Source of the DNA: Candidatus Epulonipiscium sp.
Lineage (GTDB): Bacteria; Bacillota; Clostridia; Lachnospirales; Defluviitaleaceae
Assembly (NCBI GenBank): GCA_012519205.1
Contig: JAAYQR010000015.1
Location: 1-46,966, forward strand
Direction: 5' to 3'
Length of the DNA: 46,966 nt
Below, in pieces: positions 19,061-29,732 of the stretch. Every line of letters starts with the position of its first letter. Within the stretch, counting starts at the first letter, position 1. The notes beneath the pieces are model-generated. The model was not told the DNA's origin. It searched no databases and worked only from the letters and a program-made list of their open reading frames with translations. Made by a program: the position numbers and the translations under genes.

Positions 19061-19680
19061 TATGCATACACCTCCTGAATTGTTTCAAGTAAATCCTTAG
19101 CTATAACGAAGGAATCATACTTTAAAATATCATATACATTAATTGTGTTAATTGCGGTAGTTTTTACATTTGGAATATTCCTTGCTGATAAAACTATGTT
19201 TTTATCATCATCGCCTGTTACAATCAATGCCTTGTTTAGCTTAAGATTTTCTAATACTTTTTTCATTTCTTTAGTCTTGATTTCGTTTAGTTTTAATTCA
19301 TCTAAAACAATAAGCTTATTTCCTTGCACTTTACTAGATAAAGCAGATTTTATAGCTAATCTCTTAACCTTCTTATTTAATTTGAAGGAATAATCCCTTG
19401 GTTTTGGAGCAAATACTACTCCTCCGCCTGTCCATTGTGGTGAACGAATTGAACCTTGTCTTGCTCTTCCTGTTCCTTTTTGTCTCCAAGGTTTTCTACC
19501 GCCTCCACGTACTTCTGCGCGGGTTTTAGCACTTTGGGTTCCTTGTCTTTGATTTGCTAGATACTGCACTACTGCTGTATGAAGTACAGATTCATTAACT
19601 TCTGCGCCGAATACTACATCGTTTAATTCGATTTCCCCAACTTGTTGTCCGCTCATATTATACACATCAACTTTAGCCAT
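19060..19680 (-). CDS. rplD: 50S ribosomal protein L4
   Basis: This 206-residue protein has the extended loop that reaches the exit tunnel ([19 protein letters not shown]). In E. coli L4 also represses its own operon by binding the S10 leader; the structured leader before rpsJ here (20753-20972) could be its target, though this is inference. Confidence 0.98.
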   Translation of the reverse strand: MAKVDVYNMSGQQVGEIELNDVVFGAEVNESVLHTAVVQYLANQRQGTQSAKTRAEVRGGGRKPWRQKGTGRARQGSIRSPQWTGGGVVFAPKPRDYSFKLNKKVKRLAIKSALSSKVQGNKLIVLDELKLNEIKTKEMKKVLENLKLNKALIVTGDDDKNIVLSARNIPNVKTTAINTINVYDILKYDSFVIAKDLLETIQEVYA

Positions 19681-19708
19681 ATTACTTCCTCCTTTCTCTA
19701 AATGTCAA

Positions 19709-20341
19709 CTATGCGTTTTTAACACTATCTTTTACAAATACAACTGAATTTTTTGGTCCCGGTACTGCTCCTTTAATAAGAAGCAAGTTCTTTTCTGCAT
19801 CAACACGAACAATTTCTAGGTTTTGAACTGTTACTTTTTCTGCACCCATCTGCCCTGGTAGCTTTTTACCCTTGAATACTTTACCTGGGGAAGCACTACC
19901 ACTCATAGCCCCTACTCCTCTGTGATACTTGGAACCGTGAGCCATAGGTCCTCTTGATTGTCCATGTCTTTTAATAGCGCCTTGGAATCCTTTACCTTTG
20001 GAAATACCAGTTACATCAATTTTGTCTCCTGCAGAAAAAACATCTGCTTTAATTTCTGCTCCAACTTCATATGCGCTGATATCTTCTAAACGGAATTCCT
20101 TTAATTTTCTTTTTAAATCAACACCTGCTTTTTTGAAATGGCCTTTCATCGGTTCGTTGACATGCTTTTCCTTAGCATCTACATATCCGATTTGAATTGC
20201 ATTATAACCATCATTTTCTATAGTTTTCTTTTGAACTACAACGCAAGGTCCTGCTTCTAAAACTGTAACTGGAATTTGCTTGCCGTTTTCGTCAAAAATT
20301 TGAGTCATTCCTATTTTTTTACCCAAAATAGCCTTTTTCAT
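19709..20341 (-). CDS. rplC: 50S ribosomal protein L3
   Basis: L3 is an early assembly protein near the peptidyl transferase centre. Motifs are [26 protein letters not shown] and G-H-Y-G or its equivalents in the G-S[10 protein letters not shown] loop. The ATG at 20341, five bases after AGGAGGTG, gives 210 residues. Reading further up to 20380 lengthens the protein past the ribosome binding site without homology. Confidence 0.97.
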   Translation of the reverse strand: MKKAILGKKIGMTQIFDENGKQIPVTVLEAGPCVVVQKKTIENDGYNAIQIGYVDAKEKHVNEPMKGHFKKAGVDLKRKLKEFRLEDISAYEVGAEIKADVFSAGDKIDVTGISKGKGFQGAIKRHGQSRGPMAHGSKYHRGVGAMSGSASPGKVFKGKKLPGQMGAEKVTVQNLEIVRVDAEKNLLLIKGAVPGPKNSVVFVKDSVKNA

Positions 20342-20396
20342 TATTACACCTCCTATTAATCTACAGCGGATTGCATTCATCTACAATCATCCTAGA

Positions 20397-20432
20397 TAGA
20401 TTCGTTGTCATCGTATTTCGATGGTGAATCTA
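20397..20432 (-). promoter_or_regulatory. Two-part hairpin between rpsJ and rplC
   Basis: TAGATTC and GAATCTA (arms 20397-20403 and 20426-20432) pair around an inner CATCG/CGATG stem. No U run follows. It may stabilise or process the message between rpsJ and rplC. Confidence 0.45.
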
Positions 20433-20440
20433 CTTAAATA

Positions 20441-20752
20441 CTACTTAACATCAACTTTGATATCTACGCCTGCTGGTAAATCAAGGCGCATTAGAGCATC
20501 TACAGTTTTAGGTGTTGGAACCACGATATCGATTAGTCTCTTATGGGTTCTCATTTCGAACTGCTCTCTAGAATCTTTGTATTTGTGAACCGCCCTTAAG
20601 ATTGTCACAACTTCTTTTTTGGTTGGCAATGGAATTGGCCCACTTACTTTTGCTCCGGTTTTTTTAGCAGTTTGAATAATTTTTTCAGCTGATTGATCGA
20701 TTAATTTGTGATCATAAGCTTTTAAGTTAATCCTAATCTTTTGGCTTGCCAT
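20441..20752 (-). CDS. rpsJ: 30S ribosomal protein S10 (NusE)
   Basis: This 103-residue protein of the 30S head also acts as NusE in transcription antitermination and links NusG to the ribosome. It has [22 protein letters not shown] and the T-H-K-R-L-I-D-I loop. It is the first gene of the S10-spc-alpha cluster, behind a consensus promoter and a 220-nt structured leader. Confidence 0.98.
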   Translation of the reverse strand: MASQKIRINLKAYDHKLIDQSAEKIIQTAKKTGAKVSGPIPLPTKKEVVTILRAVHKYKDSREQFEMRTHKRLIDIVVPTPKTVDALMRLDLPAGVDIKVDVK

Positions 20753-20972
20753 AAAAAAAGTCCCCTCCTTTTCGCACTTTTAGTTTAGTACGACAAGTGG
20801 TGACTGCACACTCCTCCGGGTGTATCCTAAGTACACAATTTGCATCATTAATGCAATCCGTCGATATAGTACAGTGACCTTGTCGTCCCGTTTCATGAAC
20901 TGGACATTCATTCAGTGAAAATTCTCCCACTATGTGGCAACCTTTCACATCATCACTCTCAATGTCACAACA
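20753..20972 (-). promoter_or_regulatory. Structured S10-operon leader RNA (candidate ribosomal-protein operator)
   Basis: This untranslated leader can fold into a junction. Its closing 8-bp stem pairs ACGACAAG with CTTGTCGT (20879-20886 with 20790-20797). The stem encloses two hairpins, TTGCAT/ATGCAA (20840-20845 and 20851-20856) and GTGTA/TACAC (20820-20824 and 20832-20836). The CGGAGGAG segment lies inside. There is no terminator-like U run. L4 control of S10 leaders is known in other bacteria; the regulator here is not shown. The 374-nt gap rpsJ-tuf otherwise holds the promoter and the tuf terminator. Confidence 0.6.
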
Positions 20973-20978
20973 GTACCA

Positions 20979-21007
20979 AGTATACAATAAAATGTACATG
21001 ATTGCAA
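20979..21007 (-). promoter_or_regulatory. Sigma-A promoter for rpsJ operon
   Basis: On the minus strand there is TTGCAA (21002-21007), a 17-base spacer and TATACT (20979-20984). Confidence 0.85.
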
Positions 21008-21083
21008 GGTTTTTTTAAATTTATTCATTATATTCTTTCGGAAATTCCATCCAATTAAATAGATATACATTTAGAATGACAAA

Positions 21084-21122
21084 ACATAAAAAACCACATC
21101 CCGTAGGATGTGATTTTTTATG
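21084..21122 (-). terminator. Rho-independent terminator of tuf
   Basis: CACATCC and GGATGTG (arms 21095-21101 and 21106-21112) form a stem with a 4-base loop, flanked by A and U runs, starting just after the tuf stop. Confidence 0.9.
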
Positions 21123-21126
21123 TTTA

Positions 21127-22320
21127 TTATCCAATAATTTCTGCAACAGAACCAGCACCAACTGTTCTACCACCTTCACGGATAGCAAAACGAAGTCCTT
21201 TTTCCATAGCAATAGGTGCGATAAGTTCAATTTCCATTTCGATATTATCTCCAGGCATGCACATTTCAACACCTTCTGGTAATTGAATAACTCCTGTAAC
21301 GTCTGTTGTTCTAAAATAGAATTGTGGTCTATAGTTTCCAAAGAAAGGAGTATGACGGCCACCTTCTTCTTTTTTAAGAACGTATACTTGAGCTTTAAAT
21401 TTTGTATGTGGTGTAATAGTTCCTGGTTTAGCTAAAACTTGTCCTCTTTCGATTTCATCTCTTTGAATTCCACGAAGAAGCGCTCCTATGTTATCACCAG
21501 CTTGAGCTTGGTCAAGAAGCTTACGGAACATTTCTACTCCTGTTACAACTACTTTTCTAGCTTCTTCTGTTAGACCTACAAGTTCAACTTCGTCTTGTAC
21601 TTTAAGTACTCCACGTTCTACTCTACCAGTAGCAACTGTTCCACGACCTGTAATAGAGAATACGTCCTCTACAGGCATAAGGAATGGTTTGTCAACGTCA
21701 CGTTCAGGAGCTGGGATATAAGAATCAACTTGTTCAAATAATTCAACGATTTTATCTCCCCATTCACTAGATGGATCTTCTAGTGCTTTAAGAGCTGACC
21801 CTCTAACTACAGGAATATCATCTCCTGGGAATTCATATTCATTTAGTAATTCACGAATTTCCATTTCAACTAGGTCAAGTAATTCTTCGTCATCAACCAT
21901 ATCGCATTTATTCATGAATACTACAATGTAAGGAACTCCTACCTGACGAGAAAGAAGAATATGTTCTCTTGTTTGAGCCATAGGGCCATCAGTTGCAGCA
22001 ACAACGATGATAGCACCATCCATTTGAGCTGCTCCAGTAATCATATTTTTAACATAGTCAGCGTGTCCTGGGCAGTCAACGTGTGCATAGTGACGGTTTG
22101 GTGTTTCGTATTCTACGTGAGAAGTAGAAATGGTAATTCCACGTTCTCTTTCTTCAGGAGCCTTGTCTATACTATCATAGGACATAGATTCTCCTAATTG
22201 GTATCTGTCATTAAGAGTTCTTGTGATTGCTGCTGTTAATGTGGTTTTACCATGGTCAACGTGTCCGATTGTTCCAATGTTAACATGGGGCTTTGTTCTT
22301 TCAAATTTAGCTTTTGACAT
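21127..22320 (-). CDS. tuf: Elongation factor Tu
   Basis: This 397-residue GTPase delivers aminoacyl-tRNA to the ribosome. The G motifs are G-H-V-D-H-G-K-T-T (19-27), D-C-P-G-H-A (82-87) and N-K-C-D, followed by domains 2 and 3. The ATG at 22320, after AAAGGAGG, gives the family length; an upstream in-frame extension of 11 residues lies before the ribosome binding site. It has its own promoter overlapping the end of fusA and a strong terminator, so it can be expressed at a high level independently. Confidence 0.98.
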   Translation of the reverse strand: MSKAKFERTKPHVNIGTIGHVDHGKTTLTAAITRTLNDRYQLGESMSYDSIDKAPEERERGITISTSHVEYETPNRHYAHVDCPGHADYVKNMITGAAQMDGAIIVVAATDGPMAQTREHILLSRQVGVPYIVVFMNKCDMVDDEELLDLVEMEIRELLNEYEFPGDDIPVVRGSALKALEDPSSEWGDKIVELFEQVDSYIPAPERDVDKPFLMPVEDVFSITGRGTVATGRVERGVLKVQDEVELVGLTEEARKVVVTGVEMFRKLLDQAQAGDNIGALLRGIQRDEIERGQVLAKPGTITPHTKFKAQVYVLKKEEGGRHTPFFGNYRPQFYFRTTDVTGVIQLPEGVEMCMPGDNIEMEIELIAPIAMEKGLRFAIREGGRTVGAGSVAEIIG

Positions 22321-22362
22321 TTTAAAATTTCCTCCTTTTATTTGCCTTTGCATTCATTTTTT

Positions 22363-22391
22363 ATTATATTTCAAGTCTCGTTAGATTTCAA
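22363..22391 (-). promoter_or_regulatory. Candidate sigma-A promoter for tuf
   Basis: On the minus strand there is TTGAAA (22386-22391), a 17-base spacer and TATAAT (22363-22368). It lies directly after the fusA stop at 22395. Confidence 0.7.
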
Positions 22392-22394
22392 GAC

Positions 22395-24494
22395 TTATTC
22401 AGAAGCTTTTGTTTTACCTGCAACTACTTTTTCTTGAATACTTTTTGGTACTGCTTCATAGTGGTGGAACTCCATAGAATATGTTCCACGACCTTGGGTT
22501 TTAGAACGAAGGTCTGTTGCGTATCCAAACATTTCAGCCAATGGTACATAGGCATTAATAACCTGTACCCCATTTCTTGGCTCCATACCTTCTATACGTC
22601 CTCGGCGAGAGTTAATATCTCCTATAACATCCCCCATATAATCTTCCGGAACAGTAACAGCTACTTTTTCAATAGGTTCAAGAAGAACAGGGTTACCTTT
22701 TCTCATAGCTTCTTTAAATGCCATGGAACCAGCAATCTTAAATGCCATTTCAGAGGAGTCCACCTCATGGTAAGAGCCATCATATAAGATAGCCTTCACA
22801 CCAAGTACAGGATATCCGCCAAGAATACCACTTTGCATTGCTTCACGAATACCATTGTCAACTGGTTGGATATATTCCTTAGGAATAGCTCCTCCAACAA
22901 CCTTGTTTTCAAATTCGTATACCTTATCAGCATTGGCATCCATAGGTTCGAATTTAACTTTACAGTGTCCATATTGTCCTCGTCCACCAGATTGTCTTAC
23001 GAACTTACCTTCAGTATCGACTGCATTTTGAATGGTTTCTTTATATGCAACCTGTGGTTCACCAACGTTAGCCTCTACCTTAAACTCACGAAGCAAACGA
23101 TCTACAATGATTTCGAGGTGTAATTCACCCATACCCGAGATAATTGTTTGACCGGTTTCAGCATCTGCGTAGGTTCTAAAGGTTGGATCTTCTTCTGCAA
23201 GTTTAGTAAGGGCAATACCCATTTTTTCTTGGCCTGCTTTTGTTTTTGGTTCAACGGCAACAGAAATAACTGGTTCTGGAAATACCATGGATTCTAGGAT
23301 TACAGGATGTTGTTCATCACAAAGGGTATCTCCTGTAGTTGTTATCTTAAGTCCAACGGCTGCCGCTATATCTCCTGAATAAACTTTATCTAGTTCTGCA
23401 CGATGATTAGCGTGCATCTGTAAAATACGTCCTATTCTTTCTTTTTTGCCTTTTGTAGAATTAAGTACGTAAGAACCGGAATTCATTGTACCAGAATATA
23501 CTCTAAAGAAAGCAAGCTTTCCAACATAAGGGTCACTCATGATTTTAAATGCTAGCGCTGAGAAAGGTTCTTCATCAGAAGAATGTCTTTCTACTTCCTC
23601 TTCTTCATCTTTACCCGGAATAACTCCTTTTATAGGAGGTATATCGATTGGTGATGGAAGATAACTAATAACAGCATCTAATAATCTTTGAACTCCCTTG
23701 TTTCTGTATGCAGTACCACATAATACAGGAATGATTTGTACACTGATAACTGCCTTTCTAAGAGCAGTTTTTAGCTGTTCCTCAGAAAGTTCTTCTCCTT
23801 CAAGATATGCCATCATCAGTTCCTCATCGGTTTCTGCTATTGCCTCTACCATTGCCATCCTATATTCTTCCGCTAGTTCTTTCATATCTCCTGGGATTTC
23901 TTCTTCGGACATATCATTCCCCAAATTATCTTTATAAATGAAAGCCTTCATTTTCATTAAATCGATAATTCCTACGAAATTCTCTTCTTTACCTATTGGT
24001 AGTTGAATTGGCACAGCGTTAGCATTAAGTCTTTCTTTCATCATAGATACCGCATTAAAAAAGTCGGCTCCCATAATATCCATTTTGTTCACAAAAGCCA
24101 TACGGGGTACCTGATATTTATCAGCTTGACGCCATACTGTTTCAGATTGAGGCTCAACTCCACCTTTTGCACAGAAAACTCCAACAGCACTGTCTAATAC
24201 ACGAAGAGAACGTTCCACTTCAACTGTAAAGTCAACGTGACCTGGTGTATCAATAAGGTTAATGCGGTGATTTTCCCATTGGCAAGTTGTTGCCGCTGAG
24301 GTAATTGTAATTCCTCTTTCTTGTTCTTGTTCCATCCAGTCCATAGTTGCAGAACCCTCATGGGTTTCTCCAATCTTATGTGTACGACCGGTATAATATA
24401 ATATACGTTCTGATAGTGTCGTTTTCCCCGCATCTATGTGGGCCATGATACCAATATTCCTGGTCCTCTCAAGGGGAAATTCTCTTTCTGCCAA
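22395..24494 (-). CDS. fusA: Elongation factor G
   Basis: This 699-residue GTPase drives ribosomal translocation and, with RRF, recycling. It has A-H-I-D-A-G-K-T-T (18-26), the switch [18 protein letters not shown] and N-K-M-D, and then domains II-V to the usual end. The start is TTG at 24494, five bases after GGAGGAG, with no ATG at the right position. It lies 269 bases past rpsG; the gap contains an inverted pair of dispersed repeats and an ATATTC/GAATAT hairpin (24573-24588). Confidence 0.98.
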   Translation of the reverse strand: MAEREFPLERTRNIGIMAHIDAGKTTLSERILYYTGRTHKIGETHEGSATMDWMEQEQERGITITSAATTCQWENHRINLIDTPGHVDFTVEVERSLRVLDSAVGVFCAKGGVEPQSETVWRQADKYQVPRMAFVNKMDIMGADFFNAVSMMKERLNANAVPIQLPIGKEENFVGIIDLMKMKAFIYKDNLGNDMSEEEIPGDMKELAEEYRMAMVEAIAETDEELMMAYLEGEELSEEQLKTALRKAVISVQIIPVLCGTAYRNKGVQRLLDAVISYLPSPIDIPPIKGVIPGKDEEEEVERHSSDEEPFSALAFKIMSDPYVGKLAFFRVYSGTMNSGSYVLNSTKGKKERIGRILQMHANHRAELDKVYSGDIAAAVGLKITTTGDTLCDEQHPVILESMVFPEPVISVAVEPKTKAGQEKMGIALTKLAEEDPTFRTYADAETGQTIISGMGELHLEIIVDRLLREFKVEANVGEPQVAYKETIQNAVDTEGKFVRQSGGRGQYGHCKVKFEPMDANADKVYEFENKVVGGAIPKEYIQPVDNGIREAMQSGILGGYPVLGVKAILYDGSYHEVDSSEMAFKIAGSMAFKEAMRKGNPVLLEPIEKVAVTVPEDYMGDVIGDINSRRGRIEGMEPRNGVQVINAYVPLAEMFGYATDLRSKTQGRGTYSMEFHHYEAVPKSIQEKVVAGKTKASE

Positions 24495-24632
24495 AGTTAC
24501 TCCTCCTTTGGTAATATCAACTAATCTATTTACTCTACTTACTAGTTTCTACGGTTTTTTTTATTTTTATGCATATTCCATAGAATATATCCAAAGTTAT
24601 TAGGAAAACATCAGAGTTTTATCCTTATTCCA

Positions 24633-24700
24633 TTTTGTCATTCCGAGCATAGGGAAGAACCTAAAGTTTAAAATCCTTCACCTATGTTCAGATTGATAGA
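24633..24700. repeat. Inverted pair of the dispersed repeat (copies C and D)
   Basis: Copy C (24633-24660) is the reverse complement form, starting TTTTGTCATTCCGAGCATAG. A more degenerate forward copy D (24672-24700) contains CCTATGTTCAGATTGATAGA. The pair can fold into a long imperfect hairpin in the fusA-rpsG gap. Copies A and B are at 1324-1351 and 4727-4754. Confidence 0.55.
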
Positions 24701-24763
24701 ATAATCTTTAACGCTGTTCTAGGATATATCCTTATAAATAATGATGGTATATTTGGTACGTTA

Positions 24764-25234
24764 TTACCATCTGTAATGTGCAAAAGCTTTGTTAGCTTCT
24801 GCCATTTTGTGGGTATCTTCTTTTTTCTTAACAGCTCCACCAGAATTGTTGATTGCATCTAAAATTTCTGCTGCAAGACGTTCTGTCATCGTTTTTTCTC
24901 CTCGTTGTCTAGCATAAGTTACTAGCCAACGTAGGCCCAATGTTTGTCTTCTATCAACTCTTACTTCCATTGGAACCTGATAAGTTGCTCCTCCTACACG
25001 GCGAGCTTTTACTTCTAGTACAGGCATAATGTTATTCATTGCTTCCTCAAAGGCATCTAACGCCTCTTTGCTTGATTTATCAGCAACTGTTTCAAATGCA
25101 TTGTATACTATTTTTTGTGCAATACCCCTTTTCCCATCCAACATGATATTGTTAATTAGCTTTGTAACAAGCTTACTGTTGTATAAAGGATCGGGTAATA
25201 CCTCTCTTTTTGCAATATGTCCTTTACGTGGCAC
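24764..25234 (-). CDS. rpsG: 30S ribosomal protein S7
   Basis: This 156-residue protein is a primary binder of the 3' domain of 16S rRNA. It starts M-P-R-K-G-x-I-A-K-R and has [16 protein letters not shown]. The start is GTG at 25234 with AAGGAGGG upstream. In E. coli S7 regulates the str operon through the rpsL-rpsG gap; the 141-base gap here has a hairpin that could play this part. Confidence 0.98.
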   Translation of the reverse strand: MPRKGHIAKREVLPDPLYNSKLVTKLINNIMLDGKRGIAQKIVYNAFETVADKSSKEALDAFEEAMNNIMPVLEVKARRVGGATYQVPMEVRVDRRQTLGLRWLVTYARQRGEKTMTERLAAEILDAINNSGGAVKKKEDTHKMAEANKAFAHYRW

Positions 25235-25277
25235 GATTCTTCCCTCCTTAACAATCTTAAATTATATCATCGGTACT

Positions 25278-25323
25278 CACACGAAAGTGTGTTACGTGCT
25301 CCATCCGCTACATCTATATTATA
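25278..25323 (-). promoter_or_regulatory. rpsL-rpsG intergenic hairpin and weak promoter-like box
   Basis: CACAC-TTTC-GTGTG hairpin (25278-25291) and a TATAAT (25318-25323) without a good -35 lie in the 141-base gap. Either a weak internal promoter or an S7-type operator is possible. Confidence 0.35.
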
Positions 25324-25375
25324 CCGCTTGACGCAGAGTTATATGTGTATCCGTCTGGGCACCCAATGTTTTAGC

Positions 25376-25789
25376 TTATTTTTTTGGTCTTTTAACACCA
25401 TATTTAGAACGGGCTTGTTTTCTGTTTGCAACCCCAGCTGTATCTAAGGTACCACGAACAATATGGTATCTGGTACCTGGAAGGTCTTTTATTCTTCCTC
25501 CCCTTATAAGAACAACACTGTGCTCTTGAAGGTTGTGTCCTTCCCCTGGAATATATGCAGTTACTTCTATTCCATTAGTAAGACGAACCCTCGCAATCTT
25601 ACGAAGAGCTGAGTTTGGTTTCTTAGGGGTTGCAGTTTTAACAGCCGTACAAACTCCTCTTTTCTGTGGTGCAGAAATATCTGTTGATTTTTTTCTTATG
25701 GAGTTAAATCCCTTTTGAAGAGCTGGTGCTGTTGATTTCTTTTCAATTGTTTTTCTTCCTTTACGGACTAATTGATTAAATGTGGGCAT
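25376..25789 (-). CDS. rpsL: 30S ribosomal protein S12
   Basis: This 137-residue protein sits at the decoding centre. The conserved [11 protein letters not shown] loop, which includes the streptomycin-resistance lysine, and G-x-G-H-N-L-Q-E-H-S are wild type, so no ribosomal streptomycin resistance change is evident. It follows the L7Ae-like gene by 17 bases. Confidence 0.98.
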   Translation of the reverse strand: MPTFNQLVRKGRKTIEKKSTAPALQKGFNSIRKKSTDISAPQKRGVCTAVKTATPKKPNSALRKIARVRLTNGIEVTAYIPGEGHNLQEHSVVLIRGGRIKDLPGTRYHIVRGTLDTAGVANRKQARSKYGVKRPKK

Positions 25790-25806
25790 GCATTACACCT
25801 CCTTAC

Positions 25807-26046
25807 TCACTTGATTATTACTGCTGTTGCAGTTTTGACTTCTACATTGCATGCTTCTCCCAGTTGCCTCATGGTCTCTACCATGACAATCGGTACCGCC
25901 TGCTCTTTCGCAAGCTCCAGAACTCTGCGTACTACACGCTCGTCTGCATCTTTAGCAATATAGACAACCTCCGCTTCGTTTCTTTCTATCACTTTAGTTG
26001 CCTGTTTTGCTCCTACAACTTTGTGTTGTGTTTTTAATCTGTGCAC
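25807..26046 (-). CDS. L7Ae/L30e-family ribosomal-like protein (YbxF type)
   Basis: This 79-residue protein belongs to the L7Ae/L30e/S12e family, which binds kink-turn RNA. It has K-V-V-G-A-K-Q-A-T-K-V-I, V-V-Y-I-A-K-D-A-D and L-G-E-A-C-N-V-E-V. The same gene (ybxF/rplGB) lies between rpoC and rpsL in Bacillus, where it is a minor ribosome-associated protein. The start is GTG at 26046 after GGGGG; an overlapping ATG two bases upstream is out of frame. It is the first gene of the str operon. Confidence 0.93.
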   Translation of the reverse strand: MHRLKTQHKVVGAKQATKVIERNEAEVVYIAKDADERVVRRVLELAKEQAVPIVMVETMRQLGEACNVEVKTATAVIIK

Positions 26047-26107
26047 ATAAATCCCCCTCTTAGGTTCATTTTTATGCGTGTGAAATCCTTAAAACACACA
26101 CTGATGA

Positions 26108-26136
26108 ATTTTATCACCTAGAGACAAAATTGTCAA
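26108..26136 (-). promoter_or_regulatory. Sigma-A promoter for the str operon
   Basis: On the minus strand there is TTGACA (26131-26136), a 17-base spacer and TAAAAT (26108-26113), upstream of the L7Ae-like gene. Confidence 0.85.
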
Positions 26137-26154
26137 GGCAATGTTAAATTTCTC

Positions 26155-26189
26155 AACTTTTTTGGGCACCCCTAGGTGCCCAAAAAGTT
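26155..26189 (-). terminator. Strong hairpin after rpoC (probable terminator)
   Basis: GGGCACC and GGTGCCC (26164-26170 and 26175-26181) with flanking AACTTTTT/AAAAAGTT pairing give a long stem two bases past the rpoC stop. The U-rich side lies in the stem and no U tract follows on the minus strand, so rho-independent termination is not certain. Confidence 0.6.
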
Positions 26190-26190
26190 T

Positions 26191-29100
26191 TTATTCTGCT
26201 TCTACAACCCCAATTTTCCTATATCTTTGCATCCCTGTTCCTGCTGGGATAAGCTTACCTATTATTACATTCTCTTTAAGTCCAATAAGTGGATCCATCT
26301 TACCTTTTATAGCTGCTTCTGTAAGGACTCTAGTTGTTTCTTGGAAGGATGCAGCCGATAGGAAGGAATCCGTTGCTAAGGAAGCTTTGGTAATACCAAG
26401 GAGCACTTGCTTGCCATCAGCTTCATTAAGTCCTTCATTTACCATTTTCTTATTAGTTTCTTCGTATTCTAATCTGTCAACTAAACTTCCAGGGAGGAAA
26501 TCCGTATCTCCATTTTCCTCTATCTTGACCTTTTTAAGCATTTGACGAACAATCACTTCTATATGCTTATCGTTAATATCAACCCCTTGAAGACGATACA
26601 CCCTTTGAACCTCCTGAAGCATGTAGTCTTGTACTCCCCTTAATCCCTTAATCTTAAGAATATCATGGGGGTTAACACTACCTTCTGTTAATTCGTCTCC
26701 TGCTTCTACCGTGTCACCTTCATATACCTTTACCCTTGAACCATAGGGAATAAGATACGATTTTGATTCTCCATTTTCATCATCGGTAACAACCACTTCT
26801 CTTTTTTTCTTTGTATCATTAATCTTTATGGTTCCACCAAACTCTGCAATAATAGCAAGCCCTTTTGGCTTTCTTGCTTCAAATAGCTCTTCTACCCTAG
26901 GAAGACCTTGGGTAATATCATCTCCTGCTATTCCCCCTGTATGGAATGTACGCATGGTAAGCTGTGTACCGGGTTCTCCGATAGATTGTGCTGCTATGAT
27001 TCCTACGGATTCTCCTACTCTAACTTTAAGTCCCGATGCCATATTAGCTCCGTAACATTTCGAACAAACACCTATTCTAGAGCGACAGGTTAATACTGTC
27101 CTTATATGGGCTTTTCTAATTCCTAATCTTTCAATGGTTTCTGCTTGATCTGGAGAAATCATTGTATCAGCCTTTACAATTATCTCTTTGGTTTCAGGAT
27201 TAATGATATCTTCTACTGCCCATCTACCTCGTATCCTATCCTGCAAAGATTCAATAATTTCATTTCCATCTTTAAAAGCCTTAACCCACATACCCGGGAT
27301 TTCTCCATCTTCTTTAGCACAATCTATTTCACGGATAATCAAATCTTGTGAAACGTCGACTAATCGCCTTGTAAGATATCCTGAGTCTGCTGTACGAAGG
27401 GCGGTATCCGCAAGACCTTTCCTTGCTCCATTAGCGGAGATAAAATACTCAAGTACCGTTAATCCTTCTCGGAAATTTGCCTTAATAGGCAATTCTATAG
27501 TCCTGCCGGATGCGCTAACCATAAGACCCCTCATACCAGCTAATTGTTTAATCTGGTTAGTAGAGCCTCGGGCTCCTGAATGAGCCATCATAAATATATT
27601 ATTATGTTTTCCTAAATTATCAAGAAGAGCTTCTGTTATTTTATCATTAGCCTTATTCCATGCGGCAATAACTTTCAAGTATCTTTCCTCGTTGGTCATT
27701 AATCCTCTTCTAAATAATTTGGTAACATGATCTACAGTTTGTTCTGCTTCTTGGAGTAAATCCTTCTTTTGTTCCGGAATTTCCATATCGGATACGGATA
27801 CCGTAATAGCCCCAATAGTAGAGAATTTAAAACCTAATTGCTTTACTTTATCTAAAACAATGGCAGTTCTTGTAGCTCCATGCTTATTAATACAACGATT
27901 AATGACTTTACCTAGGGATCTCTTATCCACTAGGAAATCCACCTCGAATTTGAACCTATTATTAGGGTCATTTCTATCAACAAATCCAATATCCTGTGGA
28001 ATTGCCTCGTTAAACATAATACGCCCTACAGTTGTTTCAACAATATCTGATTGTCTTTGCCCATCTATTTCTAAAGTTCTTCGAACTTTTATCCTTGCAT
28101 GAAGAGTAATGCTTTTGTTTTCGTAAGCTAATATTGCTTCCCTTTCATCTTTGAAAACACTACCTTCTCCCTTTTCACCTTCCTTATCAAGAGTTAAATA
28201 ATAGGTCCCTAATACCATATCTTGGGAAGGAACTGCAACCGGTGCTCCATCAGAAGGTTTTAATAGGTTATTGGGAGAGAGTAGGAGAAATCTGCACTCT
28301 GCCTGAGCCTCTACAGAAAGTGGTACGTGAACCGCCATCTGGTCACCATCAAAGTCGGCATTGTAGGCTGTACATACTAATGGATGCAACTTAATTGCAC
28401 GGCCCTCTACTAATACAGGCTCAAATGCTTGGATTCCAAGCCTATGGAGTGTGGGGGCACGGTTAAGCATTACAGGATGCTCCCTGATCACTTCTTCTAG
28501 CACATCCCATACTTCAGATTGAAGTCTTTCAACCATCCGTTTTGCAGATTTTATGTTATGGGCTAAACCATCTTCTACAAGTTTTTTCATTACAAAGGGT
28601 TTAAAAAGTTCTATTGCCATCTCTTTTGGAAGTCCACATTGATATATCTTTAAGCTAGGGCCTACAACAATAACCGAACGGCCTGAATAGTCAACTCGCT
28701 TACCTAGTAAGTTTTGACGGAAACGTCCTTGTTTACCCTTTAGCATATCAGATAGGGATTTTAAGGCTCTATTCCCCGGCCCAGTAACTGGACGACCCCT
28801 TCGACCATTATCAATCAAAGCGTCTACTGCCTCTTGGAGCATTCTTTTCTCATTACGAACAATGATATTTGGTGCACCAAGGTCTAATAATCTTTTTAGG
28901 CGGTTATTTCTATTGATAACCCTTCTGTATAAATCATTTAGGTCAGAAGTAGCAAATCGACCCCCATCTAGCTGAATCATGGGGCGAAGATCTGGTGGTA
29001 GTACCGGAATAACATCAAGAATCATCCACTCCGGTCTATTTTTAGAAACTCTAAAGGCTTCTATGACCTCTAATCTTTTTATGATACGAACTCTTTTTTG

Positions 29101-29715
29101 TCCTGTTGTTTCCTTGAGGGCTTTTTTTAGTTCTTTGGATTCTTTTTCAAGATTTATATTCATTAATAATTCTTTAACAGCTTCTGCACCCATCCCGGCA
29201 CGGAAGGTGCTTCCATACTTTTCAATGGTATCTCTATACTCTTTTTCTGTCAGAAGTTGCTTATATTGCAGACTGGTATCTCCTGCATCCAACACAATAT
29301 AAGATGCAAAATACAGTACCTTTTCCAAGGCCCTCGGGGACATATCTAAGATAAGACCCATGCGGCTTGGTATTCCTTTAAAATACCAAATGTGAGAAAC
29401 AGGTGCTGCTAACTCTATATGACCCATTCTCTCCCGTCTAACCTTTGATTTTGTTACTTCAACCCCACAACGATCACAAACAACACCTTTATATCGGATG
29501 CGTTTATATTTTCCGCAATGACATTCCCAGTCCTTACTGGGCCCAAAAATCCTCTCACAAAACAATCCGTCTCTTTCAGGCTTTAAAGTACGATAGTTGA
29601 TTGTTTCGGGTTTTTTAACCTCTCCCCTGGACCATTCTCTTATTTTATCCGGAGAAGCTAGAGATATTTTCATTGCATCAAATAAAACGGATTGTTCCAT
29701 ATTTACTATAGGCAT
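26191..29715 (-). CDS. rpoC: DNA-directed RNA polymerase subunit beta'
   Basis: This 1174-residue protein is the catalytic half of RNA polymerase. The N-terminal zinc ribbon has cysteines at 65, 67, 80 and 83. The active-site magnesium loop is N-A-D-F-D-G-D at 452-458. The second zinc site is formed by the cysteine in I-D-C-A-K-E and those in [14 protein letters not shown]. Trigger-loop and bridge-helix regions are intact. There is no large lineage insertion, which fits Firmicutes. The ATG follows AGGAGAG, 17 bases after rpoB. Confidence 0.98.
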   Translation of the reverse strand: MPIVNMEQSVLFDAMKISLASPDKIREWSRGEVKKPETINYRTLKPERDGLFCERIFGPSKDWECHCGKYKRIRYKGVVCDRCGVEVTKSKVRRERMGHIELAAPVSHIWYFKGIPSRMGLILDMSPRALEKVLYFASYIVLDAGDTSLQYKQLLTEKEYRDTIEKYGSTFRAGMGAEAVKELLMNINLEKESKELKKALKETTGQKRVRIIKRLEVIEAFRVSKNRPEWMILDVIPVLPPDLRPMIQLDGGRFATSDLNDLYRRVINRNNRLKRLLDLGAPNIIVRNEKRMLQEAVDALIDNGRRGRPVTGPGNRALKSLSDMLKGKQGRFRQNLLGKRVDYSGRSVIVVGPSLKIYQCGLPKEMAIELFKPFVMKKLVEDGLAHNIKSAKRMVERLQSEVWDVLEEVIREHPVMLNRAPTLHRLGIQAFEPVLVEGRAIKLHPLVCTAYNADFDGDQMAVHVPLSVEAQAECRFLLLSPNNLLKPSDGAPVAVPSQDMVLGTYYLTLDKEGEKGEGSVFKDEREAILAYENKSITLHARIKVRRTLEIDGQRQSDIVETTVGRIMFNEAIPQDIGFVDRNDPNNRFKFEVDFLVDKRSLGKVINRCINKHGATRTAIVLDKVKQLGFKFSTIGAITVSVSDMEIPEQKKDLLQEAEQTVDHVTKLFRRGLMTNEERYLKVIAAWNKANDKITEALLDNLGKHNNIFMMAHSGARGSTNQIKQLAGMRGLMVSASGRTIELPIKANFREGLTVLEYFISANGARKGLADTALRTADSGYLTRRLVDVSQDLIIREIDCAKEDGEIPGMWVKAFKDGNEIIESLQDRIRGRWAVEDIINPETKEIIVKADTMISPDQAETIERLGIRKAHIRTVLTCRSRIGVCSKCYGANMASGLKVRVGESVGIIAAQSIGEPGTQLTMRTFHTGGIAGDDITQGLPRVEELFEARKPKGLAIIAEFGGTIKINDTKKKREVVVTDDENGESKSYLIPYGSRVKVYEGDTVEAGDELTEGSVNPHDILKIKGLRGVQDYMLQEVQRVYRLQGVDINDKHIEVIVRQMLKKVKIEENGDTDFLPGSLVDRLEYEETNKKMVNEGLNEADGKQVLLGITKASLATDSFLSAASFQETTRVLTEAAIKGKMDPLIGLKENVIIGKLIPAGTGMQRYRKIGVVEAE

Positions 29716-29732
29716 GGGATTACTCTCCTTTC

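Noticed and set aside
20733-20999. Open frame of 88 codons, rich in cysteine, upstream of rpsJ
   Set aside because: Its start lies inside the rpsJ promoter -10 region, it overlaps the rpsJ start, and it covers the structured leader. No ribosome binding site is present.
21021-21362. Open frame overlapping the end of tuf
   Set aside because: It runs antiparallel in frame to nothing real, covers the terminator, and is explained by the tuf coding bias.
26155-26189. Clean rho-independent terminator after rpoC
   Set aside because: The hairpin is strong, but no U tract follows on the minus strand. I kept it as a probable terminator only because the next promoter lies just downstream.
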